In this document: positions 1-6,570 of the stretch, in pieces | Position numbering within the stretch: position 1 is the first letter of the stretch | Layout of the letters: the number at the start of each line of letters is the position of its first letter | Origin: an uncultured Bacilli bacterium | GTDB taxonomy: Bacteria > Bacillota_I > Bacilli_A > RF39 > UBA660 | NCBI GenBank assembly: GCA_934168275.1 | Contig: CAKPNA010000014.1 | Location: 1-11,449 of the forward strand | DNA length: 11,449 nucleotides | Direction: 5' to 3' | Program-made: the position numbers and the translations under genes | Notes under the pieces: generated by a model | Told to the model about the DNA's origin: nothing | Databases searched by the model: none | Seen by the model: only the letters and a program-made list of their open reading frames with translations

Positions 1-13
1 TTTCTTTCTCCCA

Positions 14-29
14 TGTTCCACGTGAAACC
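14..29. promoter_or_regulatory. parS: parS site 1 (ParB-binding centromere-like site)
   Basis: The sequence TGTTCCACGTGAAACC matches the well-known bacterial parS consensus TGTTNCACGTGAAACA at every defined position except the last, where C replaces A. parS sites cluster near oriC and are bound by ParB/Spo0J, which with ParA and SMC organises and segregates newly copied origins. The position within about 10 kb of the dnaA origin fits that role. No parA or parB gene is visible in this window. Confidence 0.85.
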
Positions 30-48
30 TTTATCTTTCTTTCTCCCA

Positions 49-64
49 TGTTCCACGTGAAACC
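49..64. promoter_or_regulatory. parS: parS site 2 (ParB-binding centromere-like site)
   Basis: This is an identical copy of the 16-bp parS-like core (TGTTCCACGTGAAACC), exactly 35 bp from the first. It has the same single departure from consensus, a C at the final position. Two identical sites this close together could load ParB dimers side by side. The 35-bp spacing is about 3.3 helical turns, so the two sites are not on exactly the same face of the DNA. Confidence 0.85.
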
Positions 65-92
65 TTTATCTTTCTTTTGAAAATGCGCTAAG

Positions 93-125
93 AAAAAAAT
101 GCTGCTTATTCAGCAACATTTTTTT
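93..125 (-). terminator. Rho-independent terminator of the recF-gyrB-gyrA unit, overlapping the gyrA stop
   Basis: On the minus strand a TGCTG/CAGCA stem (100-104 with 111-115) closes a 6-base loop and is followed by seven U (from A 93-99). A matching A7 run upstream (T 119-125) can extend the stem after a three-base bulge. The gyrA TAA stop codon (106-108) lies inside the loop, so the last gyrA codons form one arm of the hairpin. The symmetric A/T tracts could let it act in both directions. The GC stem is short, so strength is uncertain. Confidence 0.6.
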
Positions 126-2784
126 CTTCATTTGAATTACCCGTATCTAATGTTTCAACACCCTGATCATCATTACTTTGAATATTGTTATTTTCAACAA
201 TAGTAGTTTCAACATTATCAAAATCTTCATTATCATCAACAGGTTCTTTATCAATAACAGATATTGAACTAACATATTGATTTTCTTTTAAATTAATAAG
301 TTTGACACCTTGTGTAACCCTACTCATCGTAGATATGTTATCAACAGCTAATCTAATTATCATTCCTGTATTAGTTATAATCATTATATCTTTATCTACA
401 TCAACAGTCTTAAATGCCTTGATACAACCATTCTTTTCTGTAACATTTAAAGTCTTAACACCTTTTCCACCACGATTAGTAATTCTATATTCATCAACAG
501 GTGTCTTTTTACCGTATCCACATTCAGTAACAACTAGAACATATTTGTCAGGTAAAACAACTTCCATATCCACAAGTACGCCATCATCTAGATTTATGCC
601 TCTAACACCAGAAGCACCTCTACCCATTACTCTAATAGCGGTCTCAGGGAATCTAACCATTCTACCATTAGAAGAAGCCATTAATATTTCATCATTTCCG
701 GTAGTTTTTCTAACAGAAATTAATTCATCATCTTCCCTTAAAACAATAGCCTTTTTACCATTAGCTCTTATACTATCAAATTCACGAATATTTGTACGCT
801 TTATTAGGCCATTCTTCGTAGCAAACACTAAATAATCGCTTTCTTCTTGTGAAGAAACACTCAATAAAGATGTTACATATTCACCTTTTTCCATATTCAA
901 TAGATTAATTATCGGTAAGCCTTTAGATTGACGACTAAATTCTGGAACTTCATATCCCTTAATACGATATACTTTACCAACATTTGTAAAGAATAAAACG
1001 TAATCATGTGTTGTAACATTAATAATATTTGTAACAAAGTCTTCCTCATTTGTAGTCATGCCTTTAATACCAACGCCGCCACGATTTTGAGACTTATAAT
1101 TGCTCATCAACATACGTTTTACATAGCCCTTATTAGTTAACGCTATAACAACGTTTTCCACAGGTATTAATGATTCATCTTCTATATAATCAACAGCAGT
1201 CATATCTATATGAGTTCTTCTTTCATCAGCATATTTACGTTTGATTTCTAATAATTCTTGTTTAATAATAGCTAAAACTTTTTCATTAGAAGCTAAAATA
1301 GACTTTAATTCCTCAATTTCTAATAATAATTCCTTTATTTCCTCTTCTATTTTATCCCTCTCTAAAGCTGTTAATCTTCTTAAACGCATCTCTAAAATAT
1401 TATTAGTTTGAATCTCAGATAAAGCAAATTTATCCATTAATTTCTTCTTAGCATCCTCATCATCTTCTGCACTTCTAATTATATGAACAACTTCATCAAT
1501 ATTATCTAAGGCAATCTTTAAGCCCTCTAAAATATGGACTCTAGCTTCATCTTTTGCTAAATCAAATCTCGTTCTACGGACAATAATTGATCTTTGATAA
1601 TCAATATATTTAGAAATAATATCTTTTAATCCTAATGTTTTAGGTACACCATTATCAAGCATCAAGAATATTATTCCATATTGTACCTGAAAATTAGTAT
1701 GCTTATATAAATTATTTAACACAACCTGTGGATTAGCATCTCTCTTTAAAGTTATAGTTATTTTTACGCCATCTTTTAAATCAGTATGGTAATCAGAAAT
1801 CCCGTCAATTACCTTATCTCTAACTAATTCAGCTACTTTATTCTTAAGTTCCATTGTATTAACCCCATATGGAACCTCAGTTATTACTATTGAAGTATGA
1901 TTCTTATTTTCTTGAATCTCAGCTTTACTTCTTATAGTAATAGTCCCTCTTCCGGTATCATAAGCACGTTTAATACCAGAATTACCTAAAATAATACCAC
2001 CAGTAGGAAAATCAGGACCTTTAATATATTGCATTAAACCAAGTGTATCAATTTCGGGATTATCGATATATGCTACACATCCATCAATTACCTCTCCTAA
2101 ATTATGAGGTGGAATATTAGTAGCCATACCAACAGCAATTCCCATAGTACCATTAACCAAAATGTTAGGAAATCTACTAGGTAATACTGTAGGTTCGTCC
2201 AATGTTTCATCAAAGTTTTTAGTCATATCAACAGTATTTTTTCTAATATCTGTCAATAATTCCAACGATAATTTTGATAAACGAGACTCTGTATAACGCA
2301 TTGCTGCTGCTCCATCACCTTCAATATTACCAAAATTACCATGTCCATCAATAAGTAAATAACGTTGATTAAAATCTTGTGCCATTCTAACCATAGCTTC
2401 ATAAATTGAAGAGTCACCATGTGGATGGTAATTACCCATAACCTCTCCAACGGTCTTTGCAGACTTCCTGTGAGGTTTATCTGGTGTGTACCCTGAATTA
2501 TACATACTCCATAGAATTCTTCTGTGAACGGGCTTTAAACCGTCTCTCAAGTCAGGTATTGCTCTTGATGTAATAACGCTCATCGAATAATCCAAAAATG
2601 AATCTTTAACTTCTGATACTATATCATTAATTGATAAACTATCTCTTTCATGAAAAATACCACCATAATTACTACTATTATCAAGTTCTTTTTCAGTGTT
2701 ATCTACTGTTTCATTTTCAATATTCTCTTCAGTGTTATCTTCAATTATTTCATCATTTATATTTTCTTCATTATCTTTCATCAT
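106..2784 (-). CDS. gyrA: DNA gyrase subunit A
   Basis: This is the breakage-reunion subunit of the GyrA2B2 topoisomerase, which introduces negative supercoils using ATP hydrolysed by GyrB. The 892-residue protein shows the winged-helix/tower core from about residue 50. The HPHGDS region (residues 120-125) carries Ser125 and Glu129 at the positions of E. coli Ser83 and Asp87, a quinolone-sensitive pattern. The catalytic Tyr164 lies in AAMRYTE. The C-terminal half holds six beta-pinwheel blades with a GyrA-box-like TNRGGKG at 769-775, which argues for GyrA rather than ParC. Unusual acidic Asn/Glu-rich tails occur at the N-terminus (about residues 1-48) and C-terminus (about 846-892). The ribosome site AGGAGG (2789-2794) overlaps the gyrB TAG stop, implying translational coupling. 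A second ATG three bases downstream (2781) has better spacing and is an equally possible start. Confidence 0.97.
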   Translation of the reverse strand: MMKDNEENINDEIIEDNTEENIENETVDNTEKELDNSSNYGGIFHERDSLSINDIVSEVKDSFLDYSMSVITSRAIPDLRDGLKPVHRRILWSMYNSGYTPDKPHRKSAKTVGEVMGNYHPHGDSSIYEAMVRMAQDFNQRYLLIDGHGNFGNIEGDGAAAMRYTESRLSKLSLELLTDIRKNTVDMTKNFDETLDEPTVLPSRFPNILVNGTMGIAVGMATNIPPHNLGEVIDGCVAYIDNPEIDTLGLMQYIKGPDFPTGGIILGNSGIKRAYDTGRGTITIRSKAEIQENKNHTSIVITEVPYGVNTMELKNKVAELVRDKVIDGISDYHTDLKDGVKITITLKRDANPQVVLNNLYKHTNFQVQYGIIFLMLDNGVPKTLGLKDIISKYIDYQRSIIVRRTRFDLAKDEARVHILEGLKIALDNIDEVVHIIRSAEDDEDAKKKLMDKFALSEIQTNNILEMRLRRLTALERDKIEEEIKELLLEIEELKSILASNEKVLAIIKQELLEIKRKYADERRTHIDMTAVDYIEDESLIPVENVVIALTNKGYVKRMLMSNYKSQNRGGVGIKGMTTNEEDFVTNIINVTTHDYVLFFTNVGKVYRIKGYEVPEFSRQSKGLPIINLLNMEKGEYVTSLLSVSSQEESDYLVFATKNGLIKRTNIREFDSIRANGKKAIVLREDDELISVRKTTGNDEILMASSNGRMVRFPETAIRVMGRGASGVRGINLDDGVLVDMEVVLPDKYVLVVTECGYGKKTPVDEYRITNRGGKGVKTLNVTEKNGCIKAFKTVDVDKDIMIITNTGMIIRLAVDNISTMSRVTQGVKLINLKENQYVSSISVIDKEPVDDNEDFDNVETTIVENNNIQSNDDQGVETLDTGNSNEEKNVAE

Positions 2785-2792
2785 TAAACCTC

Positions 2793-4721
2793 CTAAATAT
2801 CAAGATTTTGTACATACCTAGCATTTTTTTCAATAAAACTTCTTCTAGGTTCTACTTCATCTCCCATAAGTTTTTCAAATATAGCATCAGCAGAAACACA
2901 ATCATCAACAGTTATTTTTCTTAAAGTTCTCTTATTTATATCCATAGTAGTTTCATTTAATTCTTCAGCATCCATTTCTCCTAATCCTTTCATACGAGCT
3001 ATTTCAGCACGCATTCTAACATTCTCCGGTAAAGATGCTAAATACTCTTCTTTTTCTTTTTCATCAAGTACATATTTACGAGTTTTACCATGCATTATTC
3101 TAAATAATGGAGGTTGAGCTGCATATATATGTCCTGCTTCAACAATAGGTCTAAAGAAACGATAGAACAATGTAAGTAATAATACTCTAATATGAGCCCC
3201 ATCAACATCGGCATCGGTCATAATTATTATCTTATCATATCTTAATTTAGATAAGTCAAACTCTTCTCCAATTCCCGTACCAAAAGCAGTTATAATTGTT
3301 CTAATTTCTTCATTAGATAAAGCTCTATCTAATCTAGCTTTTTCAACATTTAATATCTTACCACGTAAAGGTAATATAGCTTGTGTTAAAGAATCTCTTC
3401 CTTTTTTAGCAGATCCACCGGCACTATCCCCCTCGACTATAAATATTTCAGAAACACTAGGATCCTTACTCTTACAATCAGATAATTTTCCAAAGAAACT
3501 AGATAAACCTAAATCACTTTTTCTAGTTATTTCTCTTGCTTTTTTAGCAGCATTTCTTGCTCTACTAGCCAAAATAGCTTTATTAACAATAATTCTAGCT
3601 TCATCAGGATTTTCTAATAAAAATCTTTCAAATCCTTTAGAGAAAACATCATCAGCAAGTTTTCTTACCTCAGAATTGCCTAATCTTCCCTTAGTTTGTC
3701 CTTCAAATTGTGGATTAGGATGCTTACAAGATATAATCATTGTTAAGCCTTCTTTAACATCATCACCACTTAAAGATTCATCTTTTTCTTTTAATATACC
3801 ATTCTTTCTAGCATAACTATTAATTACTCTTGTTAAAGCTCTTCTAACACCATCTTCATGTGTACCACCATCATGCGTATTAATATTATTAACAAATGAA
3901 TATATATTGTCGTTATAACCTGTGTTATATTGCATAGCAACTTCAAAGAAAACACCATCTTCTTCACCTTCTAAATGTATTATTTGATCATGAATAGGAC
4001 TTTTTCCTTGATTAATAAATTTTACATATTCACTAATACCACCTTCATAAATAAATTTTTCTCCAGTAGTATCTTCTTCATCTCTATCATCTCTAATAGT
4101 AAGACATAAATCTTTATTTAAAAAAGCTAATTCTCTAACCCTTACTTTTAGTGTTTCGTAGTCAAATATATCTGTATCAAAAATATCAGGATCAGGTTTA
4201 AAACTAACTGTTGTTCCTGTTCTATTTTCAGCACATTCCCCAATTACATGTAAAGGTTCAACTGTATGTCCACCATTTTCAAATCTAATAGCATATATTT
4301 TAGAATCTTTATATACTTTAACTTCTACCCACTTACTTAAAGCATTTACAACGGAAGCACCTACGCCATGAAGACCACCGGATACTTTATATCCGCCACC
4401 GCCAAATTTTCCACCGGCATGTAATACTGTATATACTGTTTCAACAGTTGATATTTTAGTTTTAGGGTGAATATCAACAGGAATACCACGGCCATCATCT
4501 TTAACAGTAACAGAATTATCTTTATTAATTATTATTTCAATATTCTTACAATAACCTGCTAATGCTTCATCAATAGAGTTATCAACAATCTCCCAAACAA
4601 GATGATGAAGGCCTTTAACATCAGTTGTACCTATATACATTCCCGGTCTTTTTCTAACAGCTTCCAATCCTTCTAGTACTTGTATGGATGAAGCATCATA
4701 TTTTTGTTCTTGATTATTCAT
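2793..4721 (-). CDS. gyrB: DNA gyrase subunit B
   Basis: This is the ATPase subunit of DNA gyrase and partner of the downstream gyrA. In the 642-residue form the N-terminal GHKL ATPase shows WEIVDNSIDEALAG (Glu44, Asn48), DDGRGIP (75-81) and GLHGVGASVVNALS (116-129). The QTK loop is at 342-344. The Toprim domain shows EGDSAGGSAKKGRD (430-443), PLRGKILNVEKA (451-462) and the metal-binding DADVDG (503-508). The C-terminal tail ends in RRSFIEKNARYVQNLDI, as expected for the short Gram-positive type GyrB. I chose the ATG at 4721 because a GAAGGA ribosome site lies about 10 bases upstream. An in-frame GTG at 4730 would add three residues but sits almost on top of that ribosome site. The gene follows recF after about 23 bases and abuts gyrA, so the three look like one operon. 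Confidence 0.97.
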   Translation of the reverse strand: MNNQEQKYDASSIQVLEGLEAVRKRPGMYIGTTDVKGLHHLVWEIVDNSIDEALAGYCKNIEIIINKDNSVTVKDDGRGIPVDIHPKTKISTVETVYTVLHAGGKFGGGGYKVSGGLHGVGASVVNALSKWVEVKVYKDSKIYAIRFENGGHTVEPLHVIGECAENRTGTTVSFKPDPDIFDTDIFDYETLKVRVRELAFLNKDLCLTIRDDRDEEDTTGEKFIYEGGISEYVKFINQGKSPIHDQIIHLEGEEDGVFFEVAMQYNTGYNDNIYSFVNNINTHDGGTHEDGVRRALTRVINSYARKNGILKEKDESLSGDDVKEGLTMIISCKHPNPQFEGQTKGRLGNSEVRKLADDVFSKGFERFLLENPDEARIIVNKAILASRARNAAKKAREITRKSDLGLSSFFGKLSDCKSKDPSVSEIFIVEGDSAGGSAKKGRDSLTQAILPLRGKILNVEKARLDRALSNEEIRTIITAFGTGIGEEFDLSKLRYDKIIIMTDADVDGAHIRVLLLTLFYRFFRPIVEAGHIYAAQPPLFRIMHGKTRKYVLDEKEKEEYLASLPENVRMRAEIARMKGLGEMDAEELNETTMDINKRTLRKITVDDCVSADAIFEKLMGDEVEPRRSFIEKNARYVQNLDI

Positions 4722-4744
4722 TATTATCACGTCCTTCTATTAAA

Positions 4745-5863
4745 TCAATTATCAACAACTTTTTCTTTAACTATATTACCATTTTCAACAACATAAATAT
4801 TAGCTTTATCAACTAATCTTTTATCAATATTGTTTATATCAGTTGTAGTTATTATTGTCTGACTAGTATTAAGTAAATATTTAACAAGGTTATTTCTCTT
4901 TAATAAATCTAATTCACTAAATATATCATCAAAAAGCAAAATAGGATCCATATTTGTATAATTTTTAAATATTTGTACTTCTGCTATCTTTAAAGATAAC
5001 AAAGCCATTCTGTTTTGCCCTTGAGACCCATAAACAGATAAATCATTATTATTTAAATATAGCTGAAAATCATCTCTATGTGGTCCAATAGTAGTTAATC
5101 CTAAGCTTAAATCTCTCTCTAAATTATCATTTAACTTCTTGCAAATATAGTCATCAGAAACCAAATTATCCTCTTCATTAACAATATTAGAAGAAAATCT
5201 AATCTCAAGTCCTTCAAATCCTGAAACAGAACAATATATCGAACCAATTATTTTATTAACTTCTTCAATAAATCTCTTTCTATATTTGAACAAACTAACT
5301 GATAATTTAGCAAATTTAACATTTAACACATCCAAATAATCATAATCTACTTTACTAAACCTAGCAATTTTCAAATATTCATTTCTCTGTTTAAGAAGTT
5401 TATTAAAATCAGTTAAAATCTTTAAATAGCTTGGAAATAACTGACTTAATTCAATATTTAAAAATTTTCTTCTAACGCTAGGGGACTCTTTCAACATTCT
5501 CATACTATCTGGAGAAAACACAATAACTTTTAAATTAAATATATAATCACTTAATTTTTTAATTTCATTAGAATTGATTTTAACTACCTTACCTTTATCA
5601 TTAATTATAATTTCTAAAGTTTTATTAGTACCATCAATTTCAATATCTCCTTTTACAATAGAATACTTTTCACCATTTTTAATCAAATTCTTATCATATA
5701 CAGATAAAAAAGATTTTGTTGAAGACAACAAGTAAATAGATTCTAAAATATTAGTTTTACCTTGAGCATTATTGCCAATAATAATATTAAGTTTAGAATT
5801 AAAAGATACATTTAATTCATCATAATTTCTATAATTTTTCAGCACTAATTTCTTAATAATCAT
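4745..5863 (-). CDS. recF: DNA replication and repair protein RecF
   Basis: RecF is an SMC-like ABC ATPase. With RecO and RecR it loads RecA at single-strand gaps and stalled forks. The 372-residue length is typical. Visible motifs are Walker A GNNAQGKT (30-37), the family block GPHRDD (260-265), the ABC signature YGSQGQNR (278-285), Walker B ILLFDD (308-313) and the D-loop SELD (316-319). The start MIIKKLVLKNYRNY aligns with the normal RecF N-terminus. The ATG has no good ribosome site of its own. A 6-codon leader ORF with a strong site overlaps it by ATGA, which suggests coupled translation. The gene ends in TGA, which argues against the Mycoplasma code. An extended -10 promoter lies upstream, and gyrB follows in the same unit. 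Confidence 0.96.
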   Translation of the reverse strand: MIIKKLVLKNYRNYDELNVSFNSKLNIIIGNNAQGKTNILESIYLLSSTKSFLSVYDKNLIKNGEKYSIVKGDIEIDGTNKTLEIIINDKGKVVKINSNEIKKLSDYIFNLKVIVFSPDSMRMLKESPSVRRKFLNIELSQLFPSYLKILTDFNKLLKQRNEYLKIARFSKVDYDYLDVLNVKFAKLSVSLFKYRKRFIEEVNKIIGSIYCSVSGFEGLEIRFSSNIVNEEDNLVSDDYICKKLNDNLERDLSLGLTTIGPHRDDFQLYLNNNDLSVYGSQGQNRMALLSLKIAEVQIFKNYTNMDPILLFDDIFSELDLLKRNNLVKYLLNTSQTIITTTDINNIDKRLVDKANIYVVENGNIVKEKVVDN

Positions 5864-5880
5864 ACCAATCTTTTAACCAT
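5860..5880 (-). CDS. Putative 6-codon leader peptide MVKRLV coupled to recF
   Basis: An ATG at 5880 is preceded, at the ideal distance of 7 bases, by AAGGTGAT (5888-5895), a strong match to the anti-Shine-Dalgarno sequence. It encodes only MVKRLV and then TGA. That TGA overlaps the recF ATG as ATGA, the classic geometry for translational re-initiation. It is out of frame with recF. The ribosome site is too far (24 bases) to serve recF directly. It may be a degenerate relic of the yaaA gene that often overlaps recF in Firmicutes; that last point is inference. Confidence 0.45.
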   Translation of the reverse strand: MVKRLV

Positions 5881-5918
5881 TTCAAATATCACCTTAATTT
5901 CATCATTCTTACATATTA

Positions 5919-5929
5919 ATTATACCATA
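5919..5929 (-). promoter_or_regulatory. Extended -10 promoter for recF-gyrB-gyrA
   Basis: The minus strand reads TATGGTATAAT, a perfect TRTGN extension in front of a consensus TATAAT. No convincing -35 box lies 16-18 bases upstream, which is normal for extended -10 promoters. It sits between the comK stop and the recF leader ORF, so recF-gyrB-gyrA can be transcribed independently of comK. Confidence 0.6.
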
Positions 5930-5948
5930 AAATGCTTATAAATAAAAG

Positions 5949-5978
5949 AAAAAAATACCTTTTTAGAAGCACTTTTTT
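5949..5978 (-). terminator. Weak hairpin plus U-tract at the end of comK
   Basis: The RNA can fold as AAAAAAGUGCUU pairing with AAGGUAUUUUUUU, using several G-U wobbles, and ends in seven U. The comK TAA stop falls in the loop. This resembles the arrangement at the end of gyrA. The stem is poor in GC pairs, so termination may be partial and read-through into recF is possible. Confidence 0.35.
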
Positions 5979-6418
5979 CTTTTATTTAACTCTTTTTCCA
6001 ATATAATACTTCTTGCCATCTGATTATCTATAATATTATAAGAAACAGGTATCTCAATATAGGTATCATCTCTAAATATTATTCTAGTTTTATCTTCCTT
6101 TTTCAAGTATTTTTTTATAGCATTCAATGATAACCAAATGCATTCATCTTCACGTGGTGATGAAGTTGGAAAGAAAATTATTGAACGAGATTCCTCAATT
6201 ACAATTGGTGATTTATAATTAATATTAATAAGTCTTTTAGTCATTGCATGACGACTTTCAAAAGTATTGCCAAAATAATTACATGCATTCTTAATTATAG
6301 AAAAAGCATCTTTTTTTATTAAGCGACTACCATCTTGATCAATTATCCGACAATGCCCCTTTTTAACAGGCATTACCGCAAATGTTGAAGAATTAATTTC
6401 ATAATCTTTTAAAACCAT
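5963..6418 (-). CDS. comK: ComK-family competence transcription factor
   Basis: The 151-residue protein aligns by eye with B. subtilis ComK over nearly its whole length. Matches include YEINSSTFAVMP (6-17), NACNYFGNTFESRHAMTKRL (44-63), the stretch SPIVIEESRSIIFFPTSSPR (70-89), WLSLNAIKKY (95-104) and IEIPVSYNIIDNQMARS (121-137). ComK is a DNA-binding activator of the genes for DNA uptake and recombination and binds AT-rich boxes. This copy is shorter than B. subtilis ComK (about 192 residues). It lacks the C-terminal tail that in Bacillus includes the MecA-binding FMLYP segment. It sits between dnaN and recF, a slot normally held by yaaA. The ribosome site AAAGGGGGG lies 6 bases before the ATG. 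Separate flanking terminators and an upstream repeat-rich control region suggest a single-gene unit. Assignment rests on remembered sequence similarity, not a search. Confidence 0.85.
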   Translation of the reverse strand: MVLKDYEINSSTFAVMPVKKGHCRIIDQDGSRLIKKDAFSIIKNACNYFGNTFESRHAMTKRLININYKSPIVIEESRSIIFFPTSSPREDECIWLSLNAIKKYLKKEDKTRIIFRDDTYIEIPVSYNIIDNQMARSIILEKELNKRKKCF

Positions 6419-6437
6419 ATCTATCCCCCCTTTCGAC

Positions 6438-6465
6438 CGTATATTAAATCACAAAAGAATGTCGA
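6438..6465 (-). promoter_or_regulatory. Candidate comK promoter
   Basis: On the minus strand TCGACA (6460-6465) is followed after 16 bases by TATACG (6438-6443), a 5/6 match to -35 and a 4/6 match to -10. An overlapping TAATAT (6441-6446) is an alternative -10. The weak -10 fits a promoter that needs an activator. The -35 is part of the 10-bp repeat array, so any protein bound there would touch RNA polymerase. Confidence 0.35.
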
Positions 6466-6487
6466 AAAATGTCAAAAAATGTCGAAA
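6458..6487. repeat. Three 10-bp phased direct repeats upstream of comK
   Basis: Three consecutive units of AATGTCGAAA start at 6458, 6468 and 6478; the middle unit has A in place of G. The 10-bp period places each unit on about the same face of the helix, typical of cooperative regulator binding. An inverted partial copy, TTTCGAC, lies at 6431-6437 beside the comK ribosome site. The units contain the -35-like TTGACA/TCGACA of the minus strand. They are a candidate operator for comK, possibly autoregulatory. Confidence 0.6.
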
Positions 6488-6520
6488 AGGAAAAATTTGT
6501 TATTTTTTCTCAACAAATAT

Positions 6521-6553
6521 AAAAAAACTATATCAACAAATCTGTTGATATAG
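6521..6553 (-). terminator. Rho-independent terminator of dnaA-dnaN
   Basis: A perfect 11-bp stem (CTATATCAACA at 6528-6538 with TGTTGATATAG at 6543-6553) closes a 4-base loop. On the minus strand it is followed by seven U (A 6521-6527). It begins 17 bases after the dnaN stop. The stem arms contain TGTTGATA, which resembles part of a DnaA box, but the structure is best explained as a terminator. Confidence 0.88.
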
Positions 6554-6570
6554 CAAATTTCTAAATATAA

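Larger units (their letters stand above)
1..77. repeat. Tandem 35-bp repeat array carrying parS sites
   Basis: Positions 1-35 and 36-70 are identical 35-bp units. A third copy begins at 71 and diverges after seven bases (71-77). Each unit has a pyrimidine-rich left part (TTTCTTTCTCCCA), a 16-bp parS-like core and a short TTTATC tail. The array touches the left edge, so its full copy number is unknown. It lies directly beyond the gyrA terminator and shows no coding potential. The exact repetition of the flanks as well as the core suggests recent duplication of a whole unit. Confidence 0.95.

Noticed and set aside
1..77. CRISPR array
   Set aside because: The units are contiguous 35-bp tandem repeats with no unique spacers, and the core is a parS site.
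302..835. Long plus-strand open frame opposite gyrA
   Set aside because: It is antisense to the strongly conserved gyrA pinwheel coding region, has no recognisable protein and no ribosome site that stands out; it is a shadow of gyrA codon usage.
2253..2924. Short frames overlapping the gyrA 5' half and the gyrA/gyrB junction
   Set aside because: The minus-strand frame 2253-2450 is an out-of-frame reading of gyrA, and the plus-strand frame 2631-2924 is antisense low-complexity Tyr/Phe-rich sequence.
4722..4730. Upstream GTG start for gyrB
   Set aside because: It lies one base from the GAAGGA ribosome site, too close for initiation; the ATG at 4721 has workable spacing.
4741..4750. Mycoplasma-type code (TGA as Trp)
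   Set aside because: recF ends naturally at TGA just before the gyrB ribosome site, and the tryptophan codons checked are TGG with no in-frame TGA in any of the conserved genes.
6528..6553. Pair of DnaA boxes downstream of dnaN (TGTTGATA and its complement)
   Set aside because: They form a perfect 11-bp stem followed by U7, which is better explained as the dnaN terminator.
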